From positions 1 through 38,513 of the forward strand of contig AEPR01000029.1 in the NCBI GenBank assembly GCA_000195205.2: 38,513 bases of DNA, read 5' to 3'. Within the stretch, counting starts at the first letter, position 1; every line of letters starts with the position of its first letter. The translations under genes and the position numbers were made by a program. Source of the DNA: Oxalobacteraceae bacterium IMCC9480. Lineage in GTDB: Bacteria > Pseudomonadota > Gammaproteobacteria > Burkholderiales > Burkholderiaceae_D. The notes beneath the pieces are model-generated. The model did no database searches. It had not been told where the DNA came from and saw only the letters and a list, made by a program, of their open reading frames with translations. Positions 32,313-38,513 of this stretch are shown here, in pieces.

Positions 32313-33779
32313 TCACCCGAAGTAACCATGCAAGAACCAGCCGCTATCGGACCTGTCATCCCCGGTGGTGCGCTGTCTGAATATCCACAACAAAGCATGA
32401 TGTTCATTCTCGGCAATGAAGTAATCACGCAGTGCCAGGGCATCGTCCCACCAGCCTGATTCGATCCGCTCCGGACCGGCCAGCAGAGTCAGCGGACTTT
32501 GATAAAACGGTTTGTGCTGGCGCGTAATTAGTGCCAGTGGCCGGGCCAGCAGCCAGGTTGGCCGCGGCGATGAAGCTTGCAAAGCGTTGCTGACAATCCG
32601 TGAAGGCGATTGTCGTTCCGGCAGCAAGGCATAACTTTTTTCGGGCCGGTGATCCGCGACCAGTGCGAGCCGGCGTACCGCATCGCTGCCAAGACGGCTT
32701 TGCAGGCGCTCGACCAGCAAGACTATGCTGTCGTTTTGCGATGCTGCGGTCGGAAATAATTCGGTGTTGGGCGAGGCTAGCGCAACGATTTCGTCGGCCG
32801 CCAGCGACAGTTCGATCACCGGCGCAATCAACGCGACTTGCCCGAGCCGTTCGCGCAGCAATAGCGTCAGGTGCGCCGGATCGCGGCTGGCGCTGGCGAG
32901 CTGGATATGGACTGGCGTACTGCGATGATCGCGCTGGCGGGTCGGTTCATGGTGCAGCCACAGCGTGATACTGCTGATAGCCGACTGGTGGGCATTGAGC
33001 CAGCCGGTCAGTTGCAGCAGCAAACGGCGCGCGGCAAACAGCAGGGCATCGGTATGGCTGACTTGCGCTGGCAATTCCAGACGGACATCAAAACTTGCCG
33101 GTGCCGTGAACCAGGCGTGGACTTCGGCTTCGTCACCGTAGGCACGGTCTATTTCGCGCAGCAACTCATTGCCGAAGCGCCGTGCAATACCGGTACGCGG
33201 CATCCGGCGCAACTGGCCGAGCGTGTGGCAGCCGATGCCAAGCAGCGTATCGAGATACGGGCGCGCCGAAGCGATTGCCGCCAATGGCACCGGTGCCAGC
33301 ATCTCGTCCAGAGTTTTGTCCTGCCAGACGCCGGCGCTGTGCGCCAGCAGTTGCGCCGCGCTAGCCGTCGGCGCGCATGCCATACGGGCGTGCAAGCCAA
33401 GGTCGTCGATACCGCCGGTGAGTTGCGCCGACAGGTTGTCGAAGCCACCAAACAATCGCAGGCTGGCAGTGATGTCAAGTAATAAGCCGGCGTCTCGTAC
33501 CACCACCTGCGGCGTGAAATGCAAGGCCCATAGCGCCGCTTCGTGCAGTGCTTCCAGTTCTAGTGCTGGTGCGCGCGGAAGCGACAGTAAGCCGGCGCGC
33601 AAGCTCCAGGCGTTCGCCTCCGACATGCCCGCTGCGATCCCGCACTCCGCCGCTGGCTGGTTTGCCCCGATGACCCGTTTGCGTTCGACCACCACGACCG
33701 GCGTGGTCGCGGCCTCAGGCCGGCAGCGCAGTACGGTATCGAGTGGCAGTTGCGGAAAGTGCAGGGCGATCCACAGCAT
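32313..33779 (-). CDS. imuB: ImuB-like inactive Y-family DNA polymerase
   Basis: 488 residues from ATG 33779, the usual family start MLWIALHFPQLPLDTVLRC; an earlier in-frame ATG is less likely. The fold is that of a Y-family (DinB/UmuC) polymerase: VVVVERKRVIGANQPAAECGIAAGMSEANAW, a palm, and a helix-hairpin-helix part (YLDTLLGIGCHTLGQLRRMPRTGIARRFGNELLREIDRAYG). The acidic catalytic residues normally in the first palm strand are missing (HFPQL there), as in ImuB proteins, which act as adaptors between the beta clamp and DnaE2. It overlaps imuA by 65 nt. It ends next to the convergent porin; no dnaE2 follows. Confidence 0.85.
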   Translation of the reverse strand: MLWIALHFPQLPLDTVLRCRPEAATTPVVVVERKRVIGANQPAAECGIAAGMSEANAWSLRAGLLSLPRAPALELEALHEAALWALHFTPQVVVRDAGLLLDITASLRLFGGFDNLSAQLTGGIDDLGLHARMACAPTASAAQLLAHSAGVWQDKTLDEMLAPVPLAAIASARPYLDTLLGIGCHTLGQLRRMPRTGIARRFGNELLREIDRAYGDEAEVHAWFTAPASFDVRLELPAQVSHTDALLFAARRLLLQLTGWLNAHQSAISSITLWLHHEPTRQRDHRSTPVHIQLASASRDPAHLTLLLRERLGQVALIAPVIELSLAADEIVALASPNTELFPTAASQNDSIVLLVERLQSRLGSDAVRRLALVADHRPEKSYALLPERQSPSRIVSNALQASSPRPTWLLARPLALITRQHKPFYQSPLTLLAGPERIESGWWDDALALRDYFIAENEHHALLWIFRQRTTGDDRSDSGWFLHGYFG

Positions 33780-34512
33780 GGCGTGAGTTGACCGGTAAGG
33801 TGAAAGGAAGAATATCGGCGACGTGGCGCTCGGCAAAGGGTTGATCCAGCACCGCCGGCACTGCCAGCGGCAGGATCACTGGTTGGCTGTGTACCGGACC
33901 GCGGCGTTTGATGACCTCGACCGACAACTGGCCCGATGCTGCCGCACGGCACACCATGCGCAGAGGTGCCGGCGAGGATTCATGCTGCGCCGCCGCCGGC
34001 CTGAAGACGAAAGTCAACCCTTCGCCGCCGCCGGCAGCCAGTTGCAGCCGGCGCAAATGATCTGCGCGGCATTGCGGCAACCAGCACAGCAGCGCGCCGA
34101 AACTGGCACTTTTGAGTGCCTGTTCAATGGCCCAGATGCGGTCGGCCGGCTTTTCGGCCTCGACCAGCAGGATGTGCGTCAGGTCGATACCCAGTTCGGC
34201 CAGTGCCGCCGCGAACGGAATATGCGGCGGCGCCATCAGGATCACGGTTTTCTTGGCCTGGGTGAGTGACGCAATCAGCGGCGCCAGCAAACGCAATTCG
34301 CCGATGCCCGGCTGTGCCAGCAGCAATTCGATCAAGACGGACGCCGGCCAACCACCATTGGGCAATTCCCGATCCAGCGCGCTGAACCCCGACGGCGTCG
34401 TCACCGCCCGCTGCGACCCCATCTGGTTGCCGCGCCAGACAGTGTCCGGCATGGTCGCCAGCAAGGCATTAGCGACGGCAGGGGTGGCAAAGCGGGTGGT
34501 GGATGCGAGCAT
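33715..34512 (-). CDS. imuA: ImuA-like (SulA/RecA-like) SOS mutagenesis protein
   Basis: 265 residues from ATG 34512, where GGAG sits 6 nt upstream. The frame is open further upstream, but that part lies across the LexA box. The protein is RecA-like but degenerate: VWRGNQMGSQRAVTTPSGFSALDRELPNGGWPASVLIELLLAQPGIGELRLLAPLIASLTQAKKTVILMAPPHIPFAAALAELGIDLTHILLVEAEKPADRIWAIEQALKS. The Walker A region (AQPGIGELRLL) lacks the GKT Lys-Thr, as usual in ImuA. With ImuB it promotes damage-induced mutagenesis. A LexA box lies 53 nt upstream. Confidence 0.82.
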   Translation of the reverse strand: MLASTTRFATPAVANALLATMPDTVWRGNQMGSQRAVTTPSGFSALDRELPNGGWPASVLIELLLAQPGIGELRLLAPLIASLTQAKKTVILMAPPHIPFAAALAELGIDLTHILLVEAEKPADRIWAIEQALKSASFGALLCWLPQCRADHLRRLQLAAGGGEGLTFVFRPAAAQHESSPAPLRMVCRAAASGQLSVEVIKRRGPVHSQPVILPLAVPAVLDQPFAERHVADILPFTLPVNSRHAVDRPALSATATRYRTALPA

Positions 34513-34564
34513 GGGAATCTCCGTTATGATGAGCAGGGCAATTTTCCAAGTGTTTCGTAAAACA

Positions 34565-34580
34565 CTGTATGGATGCACAG
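34565..34580. promoter_or_regulatory. LexA (SOS) box upstream of imuAB
   Basis: CTGTATGGATGCACAG fits the CTG-N10-CAG LexA consensus, with the common T and A next to the half-sites. It lies in the imuA / DUF433 divergent region, 53 nt before imuA, so imuAB should be induced by DNA damage. The DUF433 gene on the other side starts 113 nt away and may also be affected. Confidence 0.75.
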
Positions 34581-34692
34581 TATATGTGATTCTGGGTACC
34601 TGCCGTCAAGGCGTTTTTTCTTTAATAAATATTTCTTGAAGTGCTTAGTTCGAACCGCTACCCTAACCATGAGTAACGATAAGGAGAAGAGC

Positions 34693-34923
34693 TTGGAACA
34701 CTTAACCCGGATTACCCAGCAAGCTGATGTGATGGCCGGCAAGGCCTGTATTCGCGGTATGCGCGTCACTGTTGCGACGGTGGTAGGTCAGATTGGTGCA
34801 GGACACAGCGTTGATCAAATTCTGGCTGACTTCCCCTACCTTGAACGGGAAGATGTCATGCAGGCACTGCGTTATGCCGCATGGCGAACAGAAGAACGGG
34901 AAGTCCTGCTTTCTGCCGCATGA
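34693..34923 (+). CDS. DUF433 antitoxin-like protein
   Basis: 76 residues from TTG 34693, preferred over ATG 34669 because AAGGAG (34681-34686) lies 6 nt upstream and the product then begins MEHLTRITQQADVMAGKACIRGMRVTVATVVGQIGAGHSVDQILADFPYLEREDVMQALRYAAW, the standard DUF433 pattern (E-x-I-T-x-x-P-x-V-x-x-G-K-x-C-I-x-G-x-R). DUF433 proteins are small winged-helix antitoxin-like proteins, usually paired with a DUF5615 PIN-like toxin. Here the next frame starts by ATGA overlap but is decayed, leaving an orphan antitoxin. Confidence 0.82.
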   Translation: MEHLTRITQQADVMAGKACIRGMRVTVATVVGQIGAGHSVDQILADFPYLEREDVMQALRYAAWRTEEREVLLSAA

Positions 34924-35081
34924 AGTTATTTGTCGGCATGGGTCCGGATGCCATTAGCAAGCAAGTCATTGCTGCCTTGCTGCAGATGACTACCGAGTTG
35001 TAAGAGGGAGCATTGCTCTCAATTGATCCGTCCCGGACGCGTTTGCGGGTACTGCCATTGCAGTCCCGGAGCATGAAGTAA
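34920..35081 (+). pseudogene. Decayed DUF5615 (PIN-like toxin) gene
   Basis: ATG 34920 overlaps the DUF433 stop (ATGA). The frame reads MKLFVGMGPDAISKQVIAALLQMTTEL, stops at TAA 35001-35003, and continues in the same frame as EGALLSIDPSRTRLRVLPLQSRSMK to 35081. The start MKLFV and the end (K-Q-V-I-A-A-L-L ... G-A-L-L-S-I-D-P-S-R-T-R-L-R-V-L-P-L) look like the two ends of DUF5615 proteins, which are usually about 110 residues. The acidic nuclease centre appears deleted. Identification is from memory of the family and from its pairing with DUF433. Confidence 0.6.
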
Positions 35082-35135
35082 AATCTCCGCTTCAACCCGC
35101 TGCCAGTCCAACACTATTCTGAGAAATTTCTTACC

Positions 35136-36524
35136 ATGGCCTATAACCCGGCCCACCCCCGCCTTGCCTTTGTAGACCTCGAAACCACCGGCGCCACCGC
35201 CGTCATTGACCGCATCACAGAAGTCGGCATCGTTGAAGTCGATGAAGATGGCGTGCGGCACTGGAGCAGTCTGGTCAATCCGCACCGGCATATTCCCGAA
35301 TTCATCGAAGGTCTGACCGGGATTTCGAATGCGATGGTGGCGGACGCCCCCGGCTTCGACGAGCTGGCAGCCGAGATCCACCAGCGTCTCGAAGGACGCA
35401 TCTTCCTGGCCCACAATGCGCGTTTCGACCATGGCTTCCTGAAGAATGAATTCAAGCGCGTCGGCATCGACTTCCGGCCGACCGTGCTGTGTACCGTCAA
35501 ACTCTCGCGCAAGCTGTATCCCGAATTCGCCAAGCACAATCTCGATACGCTGGCCGAGCGCCATCAGTTGCAGGTGACCGAACGCCATCGCGCGCTCGGC
35601 GACGCCCAGCTGATCTGGCAATTCTGGGAAACCATCCATACCACCTTCCCGCATGCACAGATCAACGCCGCCATCAAGGAATTGACCGCACGGCCGAATT
35701 TGCCCTCGCAGCTCGATGCCGCGATTGTCGATGACTTGCCATCGACGCATGGCGTGTACCTGTTTTTTGGCGAGGGCGCGCTGCCCTTGTATATCGGCAA
35801 GGCCAACAACTTGCGCCGCCGCGTGCTGTCGCATTTCAGTGGTGACCATCTTTCCGCCAAGGAGCTGGAACTGTCGCAGCAAATCCGCCGCATCGAATGG
35901 ATCGACACCGCCGGTGAACTGGGCGCGCTGCTCAAGGAAGCGATGCTGGTCAAGCAAATGTCGCCATCGCATAACCGGCAATTGCGCCGTTCGAGCGCCG
36001 CCTGCCTCTGGCGTCTCGATGCGCAATCGCAGATTACGCTGGTCAAGACCGACGACTTGCTCGCCGCCGACGAGGCCGAGCTGTTCGGTCCGTTCGCTAC
36101 CCACCGCAAGGCCACCACCGCGCTCACGGCCATCGCCACCGCGCGTCAGCTGTGCCTGGTCTTGCTCGGACTGGAAAAAGTCGCTGCCGGCAAGCCGTGT
36201 TTTGCCAGCCAGGTCGGCCAGTGCAAGGGCGCGTGCTGCGCGCGCGAAAGTCTTGCGTCGCACACCGCGCGCTTGCGCATGGCACTCGAAACCAGCCGCC
36301 TGCATCCATGGCCCTATGCCGGGCCGATCGGCATCCGTGAAGAAGCGGCGCTGCATGTCATCGACAACTGGAGCTATCTGGGCACGGCCGACAGTGAAGC
36401 CGAAGCGCGGCAATTGACCGACCACGCGCCGCCGCGCTTTGATCGCGACGTCTACCAGCTTCTGCATAAAAAACTGGCGTCCATGGCGGACCAGATCACC
36501 CCACTTTACCGAGGCATATCCTGA
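35136..36524 (+). CDS. DnaQ-type 3'-5' exonuclease fused to a GIY-YIG endonuclease
   Basis: 462 residues. The N-terminal DEDDh exonuclease has D14 and E16 (FVDLETTG), H93-N94 and D98 (LAHNARFDHGFL), and H151/D156 (HRALGDAQL). The second domain is UvrC/Cho-like GIY-YIG: GVY 206-208, YIG 219-221, R227-R229 and E268. Four cysteines, C355, C363, C367 and C368 (CFASQVGQCKGACC), match the UvrC-type Cys cluster. The family is known as a Pol III epsilon-like/Cho fusion and probably acts in DNA repair. The stop overlaps the next start by one base (TGATG). Confidence 0.88.
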   Translation: MAYNPAHPRLAFVDLETTGATAVIDRITEVGIVEVDEDGVRHWSSLVNPHRHIPEFIEGLTGISNAMVADAPGFDELAAEIHQRLEGRIFLAHNARFDHGFLKNEFKRVGIDFRPTVLCTVKLSRKLYPEFAKHNLDTLAERHQLQVTERHRALGDAQLIWQFWETIHTTFPHAQINAAIKELTARPNLPSQLDAAIVDDLPSTHGVYLFFGEGALPLYIGKANNLRRRVLSHFSGDHLSAKELELSQQIRRIEWIDTAGELGALLKEAMLVKQMSPSHNRQLRRSSAACLWRLDAQSQITLVKTDDLLAADEAELFGPFATHRKATTALTAIATARQLCLVLLGLEKVAAGKPCFASQVGQCKGACCARESLASHTARLRMALETSRLHPWPYAGPIGIREEAALHVIDNWSYLGTADSEAEARQLTDHAPPRFDRDVYQLLHKKLASMADQITPLYRGIS

Positions 36525-37234
36525 TGAAAAAAATTGCCTGCAGTCTGTTGTGCTTGCTGGTGTCTGCCGGTGCGCAGGCAGTGGATATTCCGGCGTTCTC
36601 GCAAATGCAAGCCGGCGCGCCGGTCACTGGCTGGAGTGTTGTCAAGCCGGCCGCCAAAGTGCCGGATACCGTCTACACGCTGGTGCGCGACGAAGGCCAG
36701 ACCGTGCTCAAGGCCGAGGCCGACCGCTCGATGTCGATCATGGCGCACACGGTACGGATCGACCTGAAAAAAACCCCGCTGCTGCGCTGGCGCTGGAAGA
36801 TCGCCGCTCCCGTGAAGGGTGCCGACATGACCAAAAAATCCGGCGATGATTATGCCGGCCGCATCTATGTGCTGTTCGACTATCCGGTCGAGAAACTCAG
36901 TTTTGCCACCCGCGCCAAACTGAAGATCGGCGAAGCCCTCTACGGCATGAAAATCCCGACCGCCGCCATCAACTACCTGTGGGATAACCGCCAGCCGGTC
37001 GGCACCTGGCAAGACAATACCTACACCGACCGCGCCCGCATGCTGGTCGTCGAAAGCGGCAGCGACAAGGCCGGCCAGTGGGTCACCGAAACACGCGACG
37101 TAGCGGCCGATTTCAGGACGGCCTTCGGCGAAGAAGCGCCGGACGTGGTCGTAGTGGCGCTGGCCACGGATACCGACAACACGGGCGAGCAGGCGACGGC
37201 CTGGTATGGGGATTTGCAGTTTCTGGCGCGATGA
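36524..37234 (+). CDS. DUF3047 family exported protein
   Basis: 236 residues. Signal peptide MKKIACSLLCLLVSAGAQA. The mature protein is beta-rich: GWSVVKPAAKVPDTVYTLVRDEGQTVLKAEADRSMSIMAHTVRIDLKKTPLLRWRWKIAAPVKGADMTKKSGDDYAGRIYVLFDYP, then NYLWDNRQPVGTWQDNTYTDRARMLVVESGSDKAGQWVTETRDVAADFRTAFGEEAPDVVVVALATDTDNTGEQATAWYGDLQF. This matches the DUF3047 pattern, with a sugar-binding-like jelly-roll look; function unknown. The start overlaps the exonuclease stop by one base, so the two are co-translated. Confidence 0.85.
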   Translation: MKKIACSLLCLLVSAGAQAVDIPAFSQMQAGAPVTGWSVVKPAAKVPDTVYTLVRDEGQTVLKAEADRSMSIMAHTVRIDLKKTPLLRWRWKIAAPVKGADMTKKSGDDYAGRIYVLFDYPVEKLSFATRAKLKIGEALYGMKIPTAAINYLWDNRQPVGTWQDNTYTDRARMLVVESGSDKAGQWVTETRDVAADFRTAFGEEAPDVVVVALATDTDNTGEQATAWYGDLQFLAR

Positions 37235-37304
37235 ACCGGGTGGTGCTTGGCTGCGGGCAAGAACGAGGTGGAAATTAAACGTTTTATTTGTTTGGCGTGG
37301 TAAT

Positions 37305-37328
37305 TTACAAGAAATATATTCCTTGTAA
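37305..37328. promoter_or_regulatory. 24-bp near-perfect palindrome before the Fic-like remnant
   Basis: TTACAAG-A-AATATATT-C-CTTGTAA is symmetric over 24 bp apart from one mismatched pair. It ends 7 nt before the ATG of the truncated Fic-like frame, in AT-rich DNA unlike its neighbours. The size and place suit an operator of a toxin-antitoxin-like or Fic gene; a hairpin in the mRNA is the alternative. Confidence 0.45.
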
Positions 37329-37335
37329 GCGAAAT

Positions 37336-37521
37336 ATGAATAACTTCCTCGGTTTTAAATGGCTGTCCTTGACCTACGGGATTGTGCCGGTGCAACCGTT
37401 TCGCACGATCAGCGAACTGGGTGCCACGCGCCAGACCTCCAGTGTTGACGGCTTCCTGCATGAGACTTACAGAGCACAATTTAAACCGGCGGCCACGCTG
37501 GCGGATCATCTGACTCAGTAA
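37336..37521 (+). pseudogene. N-terminal remnant of a Fic-like protein
   Basis: A 61-residue frame MNNFLGFKWLSLTYGIVPVQPFRTISELGATRQTSSVDGFLHETYRAQFKPAATLADHLTQ. The part YGIVPVQPFRTISELGATRQT...HETY...F-P-x-x-T-L-A-D-H-L-T resembles the N-terminal region of a bacterial Fic family (from memory: YGI-PVQP-R-x-S-x-I-G-x-T-R). The Fic motif itself (HPFxxGNGR) is absent, so most of the gene is lost. There is no good ribosome site. It is convergent with the tacT-like gene, 38 nt away. Confidence 0.4.
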
Positions 37522-37559
37522 AATCAACGACTTAGCACCTACTTGACGTTCAAACACGA

Positions 37560-38066
37560 TTAAATCAGCGGTTCACTCGCTGAATCCAACTTAACCATCA
37601 CTGTAAACGCCTCCGTTGGCGATTGAACAAAACCCCATTTTAGATACCAGTTCTTTGCCTCCGTATCGATGGCATGGCACAGCAGGGCGCGACCACCAAT
37701 GATGGCGGAGGCTTGCAGCGATCTGAGCAGGGCGTCTTTCAACAAACCAAGGCCAATACCTGCGCCCATCCAGTCTTGGTGGACAGCGAGACGACCGAGG
37801 ACGATCACTGGAATTGGACTTGGCTGATTGCGTTTGATCGCTCCCGGGGCTGCACTTGGCAAGAGCGCACCCGGAGCCAGCGCGTAATAGCCAATGACCT
37901 GACCCGTATCGTTGCAAACCACATAGCTTTTTGACGAGCCACTATGCTGGTTCGCTAATGCGCGCTGCTGAAGCCATTCTGCAAGGCTCGCATGCTTGCA
38001 AACAAATGCCGAGCAATCATGCTCGGCAGTGAGTAAAGCCGGGGCTGTCAGCGCTATGTGCTTCAC
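37560..38066 (-). CDS. TacT-type GNAT acetyltransferase toxin
   Basis: 168 residues of the GNAT fold. The acetyl-CoA loop is in PVIVLGRLAVHQDWMGAGIGLGLLKDALLRSL (about residues 87-116; R/Q-x-x-G-x-G/A type), and the catalytic Tyr is likely Y141 (AKNWYLKWGFVQSP). The length and the DUF1778 partner upstream identify a TacT/AtaT-type toxin that acetylates charged tRNAs and blocks translation. It overlaps the antitoxin stop by 4 nt (ATGA). All motifs look intact, so the toxin is probably active. Confidence 0.85.
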   Translation of the reverse strand: MKHIALTAPALLTAEHDCSAFVCKHASLAEWLQQRALANQHSGSSKSYVVCNDTGQVIGYYALAPGALLPSAAPGAIKRNQPSPIPVIVLGRLAVHQDWMGAGIGLGLLKDALLRSLQASAIIGGRALLCHAIDTEAKNWYLKWGFVQSPTEAFTVMVKLDSASEPLI

Positions 38067-38335
38067 GCTTCCCAGGGCGACTTGGTCGCCAGTAGTTTTT
38101 GGATTGCGGCGTTCTTCGAAATGGGTTCAGCCGTAACTGCATCGAACGCTTTCATTTGTTCTTCGGAAATTTGAAAAAACACTTGATCAAGAAGAACTTG
38201 CCGCGCTGCAACGCAACTTGCGTCAAGCATGAAATCGGTTCGGGTTTTGTTTTGCAAGGCGGCGGCGCGGTCAATGAGGTCACGTACGTCTACAGACGCA
38301 CGAACATTGATTGTTGCAGCGGTTGAGATGCTCAT
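38063..38335 (-). CDS. TacA-type DUF1778 antitoxin
   Basis: 90 residues. The N-terminal ribbon-helix-helix DNA-binding domain is ATINVRASVDVRDLIDRAAALQNKTRTDFMLDASCVAARQVLLDQ (residues 7-51), the DUF1778 pattern. The C-terminal part (FFQISEEQMKAFDAVTAEPISKNAAIQKLLATKSPWE) wraps the toxin. It is the first gene of the two-gene operon and would repress its own promoter together with TacT. Confidence 0.85.
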   Translation of the reverse strand: MSISTAATINVRASVDVRDLIDRAAALQNKTRTDFMLDASCVAARQVLLDQVFFQISEEQMKAFDAVTAEPISKNAAIQKLLATKSPWEA

Positions 38336-38366
38336 ATGCTTTCCAAAGAAGGTGGCGTTGAAAGAT

Positions 38367-38395
38367 AACTTATACTTCTGTGTGTACTACGTCAA
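38367..38395 (-). promoter_or_regulatory. Sigma-70 promoter of the tacAT-like operon
   Basis: On the minus strand: TTGACG (38395-38390), a 17-nt spacer and TAAGTT (38372-38367); a shifted -10, TATAAG, has a 15-nt spacer. Transcription would start about 25 nt before the antitoxin ATG. Inverted bits (AACTT...AAGTT, GTGT...ACAC) in and around it could be antitoxin operator half-sites. Confidence 0.45.
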
Positions 38396-38434
38396 CACAA
38401 GTTGTTGGAATTCTGGTTCAAATCTTGCTCCCGA

Positions 38435-38512
38435 TCAACGGGCGCTAAGCGCAATGAGCCGCTGCGACCAGTGCTGCCGCCGCCCCGCCGATTTACTTTC
38501 CAGCCATCCCTT
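38435..38512 (-). CDS. C-terminal end of a protein entering from the right edge
   Basis: A frame open from the right edge reads KGWLESKSAGRRQHWSQRLIALSAR and stops at TGA 38437-38435. The other two minus-strand frames stop or look non-coding. The composition is protein-like but the family is not recognisable from 25 residues. It would lie just upstream of the toxin-antitoxin operon on the same strand. Confidence 0.35.
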   Translation of the reverse strand, partial: KGWLESKSAGRRQHWSQRLIALSAR

Positions 38513-38513
38513 G

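Noticed and set aside
34669-34692. ATG start for the DUF433 gene 8 codons upstream
   Set aside because: No ribosome site, and the TTG at 34693 has AAGGAG at ideal distance and gives the conserved family N-terminus.
35019-36467. 482-residue minus-strand open frame
   Set aside because: Antisense to the exonuclease/GIY-YIG gene, whose motifs are clear on the plus strand.
37021-37557. 178-residue minus-strand open frame
   Set aside because: Mostly antisense to the DUF3047 gene and the Fic-like remnant; no ribosome site or family.

Overview
This 38.5-kb window looks like chromosome of a motile betaproteobacterium, most likely Burkholderiales near the Oxalobacteraceae. That is inferred from gene content, the flagellar gene order, the betaproteobacterial-type porin and the moderately high GC. 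No rRNA, tRNA, CRISPR array or insertion sequence was seen.

Left flank (1-6.6 kb): a protein gene cut by the window edge; a marR-MFS transporter pair divergent from a PaaI-type thioesterase, with two perfect dyads between them; a small Cro/CI-type HTH gene with its own dyad; an exported ankyrin protein; and a PQQ-dependent alcohol dehydrogenase followed by a diheme cytochrome c, its probable electron acceptor. A very good sigma-54 -24/-12 element precedes the dehydrogenase.

Flagellar block (6.6-30.7 kb): flgNM and flgA on the minus strand; flgBCDEFGHIJ and flgKL on the plus strand; then, converging on flgL, fliR-Q-P-O-N-M-L and fliK-J-I-H-G-F on the minus strand, with fliE divergent from fliF. 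This is the enteric gene order with the flg and fli clusters placed tail to tail. Together the genes encode the hook-basal body: rod, P and L rings, hook, junction proteins, MS ring, switch, export gate and ATPase, plus the FlgM/FlgN checkpoint. Filament, cap, flhA/flhB, fliA and motor stator genes lie elsewhere. Two strong sigma-28 promoters (TCAAGT-type -35, 11-nt spacer, GCCGT-type -10) precede flgM and flgK. flgI carries a one-base deletion that splits it into two frames. An unrecognised exported protein gene sits directly after fliR.

Right flank (30.7-38.5 kb): a porin; an imuA-imuB mutagenesis pair behind a LexA box but without dnaE2 next to it; a DUF433 antitoxin-like gene followed by a decayed DUF5615-like toxin gene; a DnaQ exonuclease/GIY-YIG fusion overlapping a DUF3047 gene by one base; a Fic-like N-terminal remnant behind a 24-bp near-palindrome; a TacA-TacT type toxin-antitoxin operon; and the apparent C-terminus of a gene entering from the right.

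I found no clearly new multi-gene system. The best leads are the flgI lesion, the sigma-54-linked PQQ dehydrogenase with a D-x-D active-site motif, the orphan exported gene in the fli operon, the decayed toxin pairs and a 36-residue ORF that shares its DNA with the fliE terminator.
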